NCBI GenBank assembly: GCA_013306675.1
Contig: JABLUY010000072.1
Location: forward strand, 62,001 to 126,000
Reading direction: 5' to 3'
DNA from: Thraustochytrium sp. TN22
Taxonomy: Eukaryota > Sar > Bigyra > Thraustochytrida > Thraustochytriidae
DNA length: 64,000 bases
The notes beneath the pieces were generated by a model. The model searched no databases and had not been told where the DNA came from. It worked only from the letters and a program-made list of their open reading frames with translations. Numbering within the stretch: position 1 is the first letter of the stretch; each line of letters begins with the position of its first letter. Below, in pieces: positions 55,615-64,000 of the stretch. A program made the position numbers and the translations under genes.

Positions 55615-58600
55615 ATGAGGTACATCGAGCTGCTGGCGAGCTACCTGCCGTCACTGGTGGTGGAGGAGATCCTGAAGCTGGAGAAGCTGGAGCATGAGGA
55701 AGGCATCGTCCACCCCCCGGACGAGGCGCGCATGGCAACGTACGACGCAGCGTGCTTGTTCGCGGACGTGAGCGGGTTCACGCGGCTGAGCGAGAGCATG
55801 ACGCACCGCTACGGCTCGTACGTGGGCGCGGAGCATCTGGCGAAGCAGCTGAACTCGTACTTTGGCCAGCTAGTGAAGATTATCAACTCAGAGGGCGGCG
55901 ACGTCTTCAAGTTCGCGGGCGACGCCATGATCGTGCTGTGGCCGCCTACGGGCACGGATACCTCAGAGAACTTGGACGACCGCGCGCGGCGGGCGACGCA
56001 GTGTGCCATCCGCATTCAGGGGCTGGGCCAGGACCTGACCTTTGACGACGACGCGGTGTCTCTGAGCATCAAGATTGGCGTGGGCCTCGGCTCGCTGGCC
56101 ATTCTGCACCTGGGCGGCGTCAAGGGCCGCACCGAGTATGTGGCGGTGGGCGAGCCCATGAGCCAGGCCTTCGAGGCCGAGGGCCTGGCGAAATCGGGCG
56201 ACGTCGTCGTGTCGGATTCCACCTACAAGCGCCTCGGGAAGCAGTTTTCGGACGCGGTCGAGGTGAAGAGCACGAAGCGTAAGAACGCCAAGCCGTTCCG
56301 GCTCATCAACTACCGGGCCAACCAGGAGCAGCTGCTGCGCGCGCGCAAGAAGCACTTTGGGCTCAACCTCTTCGACTCGTACACGGGCGAGACGGAACAG
56401 CGCATCCGCCGACTCATCCCGACCGCGGCGCTGCAGTCCATCGACTCGGAGCACCCCGAGTTCGAGTACTTTAGCTCGGAATTGCGGCGCGTGTCCGTGG
56501 TCTTCATCAGCTTGGGGCTGGAGGAGGACCAGGTGCAGGGTGCGGCCAGGGGCGGCGAAGAGATGCAGCTGCTGCACGAGTCGATGCGTCTTGTGCAGAC
56601 CACCGTGTACAAGTACGAGGGCGCGCTGAACAAGTTTATCGTGGACGACAAGGGCGCCACCATCATCGTGCTCTTTGGCCTTCCGCCATACAGCCATGAG
56701 AACGACGCCAAGCGCGCCGTGTCCACCTCGCTGCGCATTGTGAGCGACCTGCACGACCGTCTCGGGCTCAAGGCAGCGGTCGGCATCACCACGGGCGCCG
56801 CCTTTTGCGGCGTGCTCGGCTCGCAGACGCGCAAGGAGTACTCGGTTCTCGGCGACATCGTCAACCTGTCGGCGCGACTCATGCAGGCGTCGCGCCTCAG
56901 CATGGAGGCGGTGGACGGTGCCCCGCCCATCATCTGCGACAGCGCCACACACGTGAGCTGCAGCCGCGACATCCCGTTCCGCACGCTCGTGCCGGTGACC
57001 GTCAAGGGTAAGGCCGCCCCGATCGCCTGCTATGCGCCGCTTGCCGGCTATGCGGCGATCGACTCGGAGCTGGCCGCCAAGAACAAGGACGAGGACGATG
57101 GCCTCGCGCTCTACTCGGCCTTTGACGGCTCGCACGACGGCAGGGAGTCCGCCATGGTGCTCGGTCCGCATTTCCCGACCCAGCCGTCGTCCGGGCCGAG
57201 CGGCTCGGGCCACGTGAGCGAACGCTTCACCACCTTTGAGATTCTTGCGACGGTCCGCCTTTCGGAGCTGGACGAGTCGAACGGCGCCAAGAATGAGGGT
57301 TTGCGCATGTACTTTCGCCGGCCGCAGTCGCTTCTTGGCGGCGGCAGCCGCCGTCGCCGCCTGCGCGGGGCCAGCGGGTCCGGTGCGGGCGCTCCTCCGC
57401 CCCACCGCCGCCAGAGTAGCTCGCGGAGCCTCATGGGCGCCTCCATGATCTCCGAAGCGGATGAGGACTCCCTCGGCGCCGGTCTGCATGACGGTGGCGA
57501 CGATGAGTTCGTCGTGCGCGCGCCCTCCCAGGGGGGGCAGTCGCCGCAGCGACCCAAGTTGCTGAAGCAGCGCAGCGGCCGCGCCAGTCTTGCAAGTTCG
57601 AGCCAGTCCTCGTCCAAGCTGCGCCAGGGAGGCACCAGCGGGACGGCCGGCTCGAATCGCAAGAGCCTTACATTTTACAATCGCAAGGACGGCCACACGA
57701 GCGCGCAGCCGGCCCTCTCCGCTGCGGAGCGCCTCGAGATTTGCTCTCAGATCGCCGTGGGCGCCAGAGGCATCTACAAGCTGGGCGAGATGGGCCGCGC
57801 GCACCAGGGCCAGGCCGACACGCGCGCGCTCCTTACGAATGCGTGTACCTTCGGCCGCAACACCGGCATGCTGCGTCACGGCGTTGGCACCTCGAGCGTG
57901 GCGCTCGTCATCCAGGGCACTGAGGTGATCTTGAATATGGACCTCTGGCCCTCGAACAAGGAGCGTGTGGCTGCGCTCATGGACGAGAGCGGCGCTTCGT
58001 CCGCCTCGCACGGCCTTCCCTTCACCTACGTGGAGGCCGTGGTCAACTCCGCGCTGGCCTTTGGCGAAATCTGGAACAACTCCCTTGACGCTCCGGCGGA
58101 CGCACGCGCCGACGCCGCTCGCCGCGTGCCCACGGCCATGGGCGGCGGCGCGGGCGGAGCCGCCACTTCCGCCCCGGTACCCTACCTGGACGAGTCCGGC
58201 AACGGCGGCACGACGCTCAAGCTGGTGATGGTGCCGCGGCGCGACGTGGACGTGCTGCAGTCGAGCGGGTCGTACATGCTGCAGACGCTCATGGCGCGCA
58301 AGATCGAGCTGGTGGAGTACGGCAAAGGCTCGGTGGTGATCATCCAGGGCGAGGCCGGCGCCGGTAAAACGCACATGCTCAAGCGCTTCGGCTTTGGCTT
58401 CCTGCCCAACAGCTTCCCCGTGCTCGGCTCCTCGGAGCAGTGGGAGCACACCGTGTCGCAGTTCGAGGCGCTCTTCGAGTCCGAAGGAGACACGGGCCAG
58501 TTCGCCAAGTTCCGCAACGAGGAACGCAAGTTCCACGTTTGGTTCGACGTCATCACGCAGTGGGTCTGCTTTGAGGCCGCCAACCTCAAGAAGGCCACGG

Positions 58601-61600
58601 TGCGCAAGAACCCGCGCCGCGTGCGCACGCAGCTGCTGCAGGACCTCCTGGCCAGCGGCCTGCTCTCGTACGCTTCGCTGCTCAACGAGGACCTCGGGAC
58701 CAACTTCCCGCCGCTTTCGGCGGCCGTTGAGGAGGACCTGGATGCCATGACTCCCGTGACGCGCGCCAATCACCTGACGGAGATCGTCTCCGACATGATC
58801 TGCGACATTGTGACCAAAATTACCACCAAGTACGGCGGCCTGGTGGTCCTCTTTGACGACGCGATGCGCCTGGACGAGCACTCGTGGAGGGTCGTGTCCA
58901 AGCTTTCGCGCCTGGTCATGGCCGATGCGCTCGAGCTCATGCTGGTCATCGCCTCGCGGCCCTTTGAAGGCCTCGCCGACCGCACCATGGGCCTACGCCC
59001 GCGCCTCATCGAGCCGCGCGCCCGCGCCGCGCTCGAGGCGTACCGCGACGCCTGCGCCATGGATGGCGTCGACGTGCTGGCCCTTGGCGCGCTCTCGCGG
59101 CACATGGCCATCGACCTCTTTCGCAAGAACGTCGGCGAGAATGTGGAGAGCTTGAGTCCAGAGCTCTGGCAGATTTGCGAGACGCGCTGTTTCAACATCC
59201 CGCAACTCATCAAAGAGTTCGCCTACGAGCTGCGCGCCGCGCGCCGCCCCAAGCTCGTGCGCTTCACGCCGACGCAAACCGCGCTCAACGCGCGCAGGCA
59301 GGCCAAGCGCTCGCCGGGCTACGACCCGGCGCTGCGCTACGTCGCCTCGCTTCGCGTCCAAGTCCAGCAACTCGACGAGCCCGCCTGGAACTTGCACGCG
59401 GCGCACCGTGCGGCGCTGAGCAAGCAGGCGGCCTACCTGGCGGACCGCGGCATGGGCGAGGCGACTGGGGGCGGCGGCACGGGCATCAACGAGGACGAGA
59501 TGGAGCACATGAACTTCCCGCCGGACTACTATCCGCCCGCCGAAGTGGCGCCGCCGCGCACAGCGGCCGGTGTGCTGGGCGAAATCTTCGACCGCCTCGG
59601 CTCCATCGAGCAGATGGTGCTGCGCATCGCCTGCATGATTGGCAGCACCTTCTCGCTGCGCCTCGTGCAAGACGTGTACCCGCGCAACGCGCTGCCGCAC
59701 GACTTCACGGCTTCCCTGGTCAAGGCGGCCTGCGAGAACTTGGCGGACCAGCACGGCATTTTCCACAAGATCCGCGCCAACGCGTATAACGACGAGTACG
59801 TCTACCGGTTTGCCGATATTTTGCTCGTGAGTACGATCCGGCAGCGCCTGCTCAAGAAGCACAAGCTGTCTCTGGCCGCCAGCATCACGCGCGCCCGCGC
59901 CCAGTTCAAGGCGGCGCTGAGCCTCGCGAAGCTTGACGAGGAGGATCGCGCGCTGCACCGGCCGGCCTCGGTCATGGTGCGCCCCACCGACTCGCGCGGG
60001 ACCCGCACCGAGAAGGAGGGCAGCGTCTCCATGAAGAAGCTCAACCCGGCGCAGAAGAATCTCTTCTCGGAGTGGAAGGACCGCTACCTCATTCTGCAGC
60101 CCGATGCGCTGCTTGTGTTCAAAAAGCGCGAACCGCGCCGTGCCACGCAAAACGACGCGCACATGATCATTTACCTGAGCGAAGCAACGGTCACCCTCGT
60201 CGAGGACGCGGCCGAGCGCACGCATCCGTTCGCCTTTTGCGTGCGCGCCGAGATGTGGACCCGCAAGGGCGAGCCTCACTACGTGCAGCGCGACTTCACC
60301 TTTGCCGACTCGAGCGAGGCGGGGACTCGTAAATGGCACTCGCGCATCTCCATGACCGTGAACCGGCTCAAGCTCGGCGCGCGTTTCCCCACCAAGGACG
60401 GCACCGGCAGTTTCCAGGACCTGCTGCCAGCGCGCCGCCGGTCCGTGCACGACTTCAGCGCGTACCTGAGCCCGGAGGAGTCCGGCCTTCTGCTCACCAT
60501 CCGCGCGGTAAGCCACGAGGGCGCCGCGGAGCGGCCCAGCATGCTCAAGTCGAGCAGGAACGCGAGCTCGCGCAAGCAAGCGCACGCGAACGCGAACGCG
60601 AACGCGAACGTGGAGATCTATGCGTCCGCTGTCATCAAGGTACGCAATGGCGCGCGCCTGGTCCGCAAACAGACCATGTTGACGGCGCCGGTCAACACGG
60701 AGCTGGTGGACTTCAACGAGTCCTTCGTCTTCAAGCTGACCCCGGAGCTCCTCGTGGACTGGGTTGCCCAGCCCGAGTGCAACGGCACGCTGGAGATTGT
60801 TCTGTGGCGCCAGGTCGATGCGGCGCTCGCCTTTGACCAGATGCTAGGCTTTGGCTCCGTGCAGCTGCACGATGTCTTCGCGCAGCGCGACGCCAAACCG
60901 GAGCTTTTCATGGAGCTGGCCATGCGGGAGCCGTACGCGGAGGTACAGACGAACGACACGGTGGTCGCGATCGGCCTGCAGATGATCATCCGCGATCGAG
61001 ACCTGGATCGCCTGGACGAGCTGACCACCATCGCCGGCTTGCCCGACAGTGGCATGGACGTGGACCAGGCTGAGCAGCTCGGCGTCGCGGACGAGGTCTT
61101 TCAGCAGAACATGGAGATGAACGTGCGCGTGGAGACCGGGACGCGTGGCGGCAGCTTTGTAGACCCCACGGGCGCCGGCCGCGGGCGCACTCTGCGGCGC
61201 GCGTTGCCAAAGCGCAAGACGCTCGCGCAGCTCAAGGCCAGGGCCACTGGCAACCTCGAGGAGTTGGCGGCGGCGGACGCGGCTGCCGAGGCCGAGGCCG
61301 CGGCGACCGAGGCCGTCGCCGTCGGCGACTTTGGCCTGCTGCCCACGGAGCCCGGTCTGCCGGTGCGCTCGCGCTTCTTTTCTTCCGCGGCGCCGCCCTC
61401 GCGGCGCGGGACGCTCACCTCGGACGTCGCGCCGCAGAGCCTCGGCCCGCTCGCGGCCCCGCTCGCGCACCTCGAGTTCGTCGGTAAGGCGGCGCGCACG
61501 CGCGGCGAGCGCGACATGCTGAGCCTGCTGAAGCGCCTCTTGTTGACACGCTCCTTCGCGGAGCTCGTCAGCCCGGTGAGCCTGGATGAGAAGTCGCGCC

Positions 61601-63567
61601 AGTGGCTCGGCTCCCAGTTCACGCGCGCCACCTCGCACCAGTCGAGCATGCACGATGTCCTGGCGCCTCCGCCGGGCCCCAAGCGCCTTTCGCACGTTAG
61701 CGCGAGCTCCACGCAGGTGGGCGGCGACGCGGACGAGCCCGGCTCGCACTCGGGCATGTCGTACGTGGGCGCCAATGCCACCTCCCTGACCGACCTCGAG
61801 CTCATGGCCAACGCTTACGTACAAGCGTGCGACCGCCGCATCAGCTACATCGACGAGGACACCATGTCCTTGGTCGGTCCGGTCGGCCTCTCGGTGGTGC
61901 TGGGCCAGATCGGCCGCGGCGTTTCGCTGATGACCAAGATCCGCGTGCACGACGCGGCTCGGGACCAGGACCAGGACCAGGACGACGACGACGACGACGG
62001 CGGCGTCGACGAGCTCCCGCTGGCGTCCTATCTGGACGAGTTGCGTACGCAGGCGCTCGAGGCGGCGCGCTGCATCATGGACCACGGCGTGGCGACCGAC
62101 GTGGGCCGCGCCGACCGCACGCGCCGCGCCACACTTGCGCAGATTTTTCTCAACCGCGAGCCCAGCACCGTGCTGGGCCAGGGCGGCGGCCGCGACGGCA
62201 GCCTCGTCATCTCCTCGGCGGCCACCATGGCGGCCGTGGCGGCCGCGGCTGCGGCGCGCAAGCGCAAGAACCAGCCGCGCCGCAAGAAGAAGAAGTCCGA
62301 GAACTGGAACAGCCTCGTCTCGCGCTTCAACAAGTTCGCCGCCAAGCTCAACGTGACGGACCACCGCATGCTCGACCCGAGTTCATGGTACTTTGACCTC
62401 CAGCGCGTGCCCTCGGAAATGCGTGTCGGCCTCGTTGCCTACATGTTCCGCGCCACCTCGGTCGCGCAGCAGTTCAACATCCCGCCGAACTGCTTTGTCG
62501 CCTTCGTCGATCGCGTTGAGAGCGCCATGTCCATGCACGGCGCGCCCTACCACAACTTCGACCACGCCTGCGACGTGCTCCAGGCCACCTTTTGCATGCT
62601 CACCAGCTACGGCGGCGCCGAGCTTCTCGACGACGTGCAGACCTTTGCGCTTCTGGTCGCCGCCTTTTGCCACGACCTCGAGCACCCGGGCCTCAACAAC
62701 GCCTTTCAGGTTCACGCCCAAACCGAGCTTGCCCTGCAGTATGAGGGCCGCTCCGTGCTGGAGAGCCACCACTGCGCCTGTGCCTTTGCCATCGTCGACG
62801 ACCCGGCTTCCAACATCCTCAGCGGCATGGACGAGATTCACGCCGAGAAGCTGCGCCAGGTCGTCCTCGACTGCATCCTCGCCACCGATATGACCTGCCA
62901 CTTCGACCTCTCCGGCGACCTTCGCGACTGCATCGTGCAGCACCTCGACGATCCCACCTCCTCCATGAATCCCGACGAGCGTGTGCTCGTCGCCAAGTCC
63001 ATCATGCACTGCGCCGACATTAGCAACCCCACGCGCGCCTGGCACTCCTGCAAACGCTGGCAGGACCTTATCTGCGAGGAGTTTTACAAGCAGGGCGACC
63101 TCGAGCGCCGCAACGGCTGGGAGGTCTCGCCCAACATGGACCGCGAGACCACGCACCAAGCCGAGATGTCCATCAACTTCATCGACGTCATCGTAGCGCC
63201 CCTCTTCTTCGCCATCAACACGCTGCTCCCCAACGCCATGGACCCCTGCCTCCAGGTCGCCACCAACCGCTCCAAGTGGATGGAAGTGCTCCACGGCGAG
63301 ATCGAGCAGCGCCACGACCTGGACGACATTGATCGCGTCGAGGCCATGCGCGACTGGGAGGCACGCGAGGCCACCTTCGAGCAGGTCCTCGCCTCCGCCG
63401 GCTTCGTGCGCGACGACGAGGGCGAGCTACGCGCCCTTGCATCCAGCGGCGACTTCGGCACCATCTCTCGCCGCAAGGGCTCCAATGCTGTCGTCGCTTA
63501 CCTCGACGTCGCCGACGCCGCACCGCGCGCACCCGCGCGCCCCCCCTCTCCGCAGCCCTCGCTGTGA
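55615..63567 (+). CDS. Giant adenylyl cyclase-phosphodiesterase fusion (cyclase pair, P-loop, PH, C2, PDE)
   Basis: This single 2,650-codon frame encodes enzymes for both making and destroying cyclic nucleotide. Residues about 40-235 form a class III cyclase domain with the two metal aspartates (ACLFADVSGF, Asp51; VFKFAGDAMIVLW, Asp103). Residues about 290-480 form the partner domain with KEYSVLGDIVNLSARLM, supplying Asn417 and Arg421. This C1-C2 layout is that of soluble adenylyl cyclase (ADCY10). A P-loop ATPase follows, as in that family (GEAGAGKTHML near 913-920; LVVLFDDAMRLDEHSW near 1077). A PH domain lies at about 1469-1585 and a C2 domain at about 1620-1760. The C-terminal class I phosphodiesterase (about 2230-2580) keeps the metal ligands (YHNFDHACD with His2317, CHDLEHPGLNN with His2353/Asp2354, HCADISNPTR with Asp2468). 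The position of the invariant purine-binding glutamine appears to be Ser2519 (MSINFIDVIVAPLF). Confidence 0.93.
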   Translation: MRYIELLASYLPSLVVEEILKLEKLEHEEGIVHPPDEARMATYDAACLFADVSGFTRLSESMTHRYGSYVGAEHLAKQLNSYFGQLVKIINSEGGDVFKFAGDAMIVLWPPTGTDTSENLDDRARRATQCAIRIQGLGQDLTFDDDAVSLSIKIGVGLGSLAILHLGGVKGRTEYVAVGEPMSQAFEAEGLAKSGDVVVSDSTYKRLGKQFSDAVEVKSTKRKNAKPFRLINYRANQEQLLRARKKHFGLNLFDSYTGETEQRIRRLIPTAALQSIDSEHPEFEYFSSELRRVSVVFISLGLEEDQVQGAARGGEEMQLLHESMRLVQTTVYKYEGALNKFIVDDKGATIIVLFGLPPYSHENDAKRAVSTSLRIVSDLHDRLGLKAAVGITTGAAFCGVLGSQTRKEYSVLGDIVNLSARLMQASRLSMEAVDGAPPIICDSATHVSCSRDIPFRTLVPVTVKGKAAPIACYAPLAGYAAIDSELAAKNKDEDDGLALYSAFDGSHDGRESAMVLGPHFPTQPSSGPSGSGHVSERFTTFEILATVRLSELDESNGAKNEGLRMYFRRPQSLLGGGSRRRRLRGASGSGAGAPPPHRRQSSSRSLMGASMISEADEDSLGAGLHDGGDDEFVVRAPSQGGQSPQRPKLLKQRSGRASLASSSQSSSKLRQGGTSGTAGSNRKSLTFYNRKDGHTSAQPALSAAERLEICSQIAVGARGIYKLGEMGRAHQGQADTRALLTNACTFGRNTGMLRHGVGTSSVALVIQGTEVILNMDLWPSNKERVAALMDESGASSASHGLPFTYVEAVVNSALAFGEIWNNSLDAPADARADAARRVPTAMGGGAGGAATSAPVPYLDESGNGGTTLKLVMVPRRDVDVLQSSGSYMLQTLMARKIELVEYGKGSVVIIQGEAGAGKTHMLKRFGFGFLPNSFPVLGSSEQWEHTVSQFEALFESEGDTGQFAKFRNEERKFHVWFDVITQWVCFEAANLKKATVRKNPRRVRTQLLQDLLASGLLSYASLLNEDLGTNFPPLSAAVEEDLDAMTPVTRANHLTEIVSDMICDIVTKITTKYGGLVVLFDDAMRLDEHSWRVVSKLSRLVMADALELMLVIASRPFEGLADRTMGLRPRLIEPRARAALEAYRDACAMDGVDVLALGALSRHMAIDLFRKNVGENVESLSPELWQICETRCFNIPQLIKEFAYELRAARRPKLVRFTPTQTALNARRQAKRSPGYDPALRYVASLRVQVQQLDEPAWNLHAAHRAALSKQAAYLADRGMGEATGGGGTGINEDEMEHMNFPPDYYPPAEVAPPRTAAGVLGEIFDRLGSIEQMVLRIACMIGSTFSLRLVQDVYPRNALPHDFTASLVKAACENLADQHGIFHKIRANAYNDEYVYRFADILLVSTIRQRLLKKHKLSLAASITRARAQFKAALSLAKLDEEDRALHRPASVMVRPTDSRGTRTEKEGSVSMKKLNPAQKNLFSEWKDRYLILQPDALLVFKKREPRRATQNDAHMIIYLSEATVTLVEDAAERTHPFAFCVRAEMWTRKGEPHYVQRDFTFADSSEAGTRKWHSRISMTVNRLKLGARFPTKDGTGSFQDLLPARRRSVHDFSAYLSPEESGLLLTIRAVSHEGAAERPSMLKSSRNASSRKQAHANANANANVEIYASAVIKVRNGARLVRKQTMLTAPVNTELVDFNESFVFKLTPELLVDWVAQPECNGTLEIVLWRQVDAALAFDQMLGFGSVQLHDVFAQRDAKPELFMELAMREPYAEVQTNDTVVAIGLQMIIRDRDLDRLDELTTIAGLPDSGMDVDQAEQLGVADEVFQQNMEMNVRVETGTRGGSFVDPTGAGRGRTLRRALPKRKTLAQLKARATGNLEELAAADAAAEAEAAATEAVAVGDFGLLPTEPGLPVRSRFFSSAAPPSRRGTLTSDVAPQSLGPLAAPLAHLEFVGKAARTRGERDMLSLLKRLLLTRSFAELVSPVSLDEKSRQWLGSQFTRATSHQSSMHDVLAPPPGPKRLSHVSASSTQVGGDADEPGSHSGMSYVGANATSLTDLELMANAYVQACDRRISYIDEDTMSLVGPVGLSVVLGQIGRGVSLMTKIRVHDAARDQDQDQDDDDDDGGVDELPLASYLDELRTQALEAARCIMDHGVATDVGRADRTRRATLAQIFLNREPSTVLGQGGGRDGSLVISSAATMAAVAAAAAARKRKNQPRRKKKKSENWNSLVSRFNKFAAKLNVTDHRMLDPSSWYFDLQRVPSEMRVGLVAYMFRATSVAQQFNIPPNCFVAFVDRVESAMSMHGAPYHNFDHACDVLQATFCMLTSYGGAELLDDVQTFALLVAAFCHDLEHPGLNNAFQVHAQTELALQYEGRSVLESHHCACAFAIVDDPASNILSGMDEIHAEKLRQVVLDCILATDMTCHFDLSGDLRDCIVQHLDDPTSSMNPDERVLVAKSIMHCADISNPTRAWHSCKRWQDLICEEFYKQGDLERRNGWEVSPNMDRETTHQAEMSINFIDVIVAPLFFAINTLLPNAMDPCLQVATNRSKWMEVLHGEIEQRHDLDDIDRVEAMRDWEAREATFEQVLASAGFVRDDEGELRALASSGDFGTISRRKGSNAVVAYLDVADAAPRAPARPPSPQPSL

Positions 63568-64000
63568 TCACTCATTTCGCGCATTCTCGCCTGGTCCTGT
63601 GTCCCGAGCGCGCAGACCGTCTGTCGCGAGAATCGCAACCCTCTGTCACCCGACGGCCTCTTCTTCCACCTCCCTTTGCATTCTCCCACTCCCTCAAAAC
63701 TGTGTTTGTTTGTTGTTTCTGTGTTGGCGAATGACAATTCCTGTCCCCGGCACTTGCAACCGCAAGACTCTTGACACTCGCTTGGCTGACCTGCAAGACT
63801 CTTCAAGAGACACTCGCTTGGCTGACCTCAGCTAGACTCTTGGCACTCGCTTGGCTGACCTGCCTACTTCAAGGTGAGGTGGACGTGTGAATTGAAATGA
63901 TTTCTTTGGTGATGAAGAAGAGCGTGCTGTAGACTTGCACGAACTACGTTCTTTTCACTTGCGCTCAGCGCCAAGGGTGTTCTGGAGTGCCTCGTGGAAG
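63568..64000. other. 3' flank of the cyclase-phosphodiesterase gene
   Basis: 430 bp with no recognisable gene. A T-rich stretch (ctgtgtttgtttgttgtttc) near 63701-63720 may belong to the 3' UTR. Three short repeats lie at 63775-63861. Confidence 0.5.
63775..63861. repeat. Three copies of an 18-bp motif
   Basis: cactcgcttggctgacct occurs exactly at 63775-63792, 63811-63828 and 63844-63861, with spacings of 36 and 33 bp and a shared gactctt word between copies. Confidence 0.95.

Noticed and set aside
7538-63567. Checkpoint, cyclin, POLA2 and PRCC genes as a cell-cycle gene cluster
   Set aside because: They are spread over 28 kb among unrelated genes, on both strands, with no shared control visible; chance proximity is the simpler view.

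Overview
The window is nuclear DNA from a GC-rich, gene-dense eukaryotic microbe. Its genes are eukaryote-specific: DOT1, a Mad3/BUBR1-type checkpoint protein, DNA polymerase alpha subunit B, an ESCRT-III subunit, NOC4, sideroflexin, lysosomal alpha-mannosidase and intron-bearing tRNAs. Most coding regions are single uninterrupted frames. Three genes contain one short GT-AG intron each (87 to 107 bp), and all three introns open with the same eight bases, GTAGGTTG. No photosynthesis gene is visible, while lysosomal, ESCRT and soluble-adenylyl-cyclase-type functions are. A heterotrophic or mixotrophic protist, perhaps a stramenopile relative, would fit. I infer this from gene content only and cannot name the organism.

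Layout, left to right. The first 4 kb is the start of a very long secreted/membrane protein on the minus strand that runs off the left edge; it joins lipid-binding-like ectodomains to a PqiA-like membrane domain. Next come a DOT1 histone methyltransferase (+), a Mad3/BUBR1-type checkpoint protein with nine copies of an ABBA-like motif (+), sideroflexin (-), a MORN-repeat protein (+), a cytochrome P450 (+) and a small two-helix membrane protein (-). From 17.5 to 22.2 kb lies a DNA transposon present as two copies facing each other. Each arm is 2,299 bp, and by eye they differ at only three positions. Two tandem tRNA-Ile(AAU) genes follow at once. Then come a YccF-family membrane protein (+) and POLA2 (-), and a 4.7-kb stretch with no recognisable gene.

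The right half holds a cyclin (+), a PRCC-like protein (-), an unknown C-terminally anchored protein (+), a short hexad-repeat membrane protein (+), a histidine-rich ZIP zinc transporter (+), ISD11/LYRM4 (+), CHMP2A/VPS2 (-), phosphomannomutase (-), NOC4 (-), a UbiA-type prenyltransferase (+), a COQ11-like reductase (-), an MIT/coiled-coil protein resembling NRBF2/ATG38 (-) and a GH38 lysosomal alpha-mannosidase (+). The last 8 kb is one 2,650-residue reading frame that starts with a soluble-type adenylyl cyclase pair and ends with a class I cyclic-nucleotide phosphodiesterase, with P-loop, PH and C2 modules between them.

Many genes are arranged head to head with short GC-rich spacers. Neighbours mostly do not share a pathway, which is normal for a eukaryotic housekeeping region. 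The most unusual items are the cyclase-phosphodiesterase fusion, the nine-copy motif array in the checkpoint protein, the TULIP-like/PqiA-like protein, the transposon palindrome encoding a nuclease joined to a piggyBac-like C-terminus, the rigid intron signature, and sense-strand GGCA repeats just upstream of several start codons.
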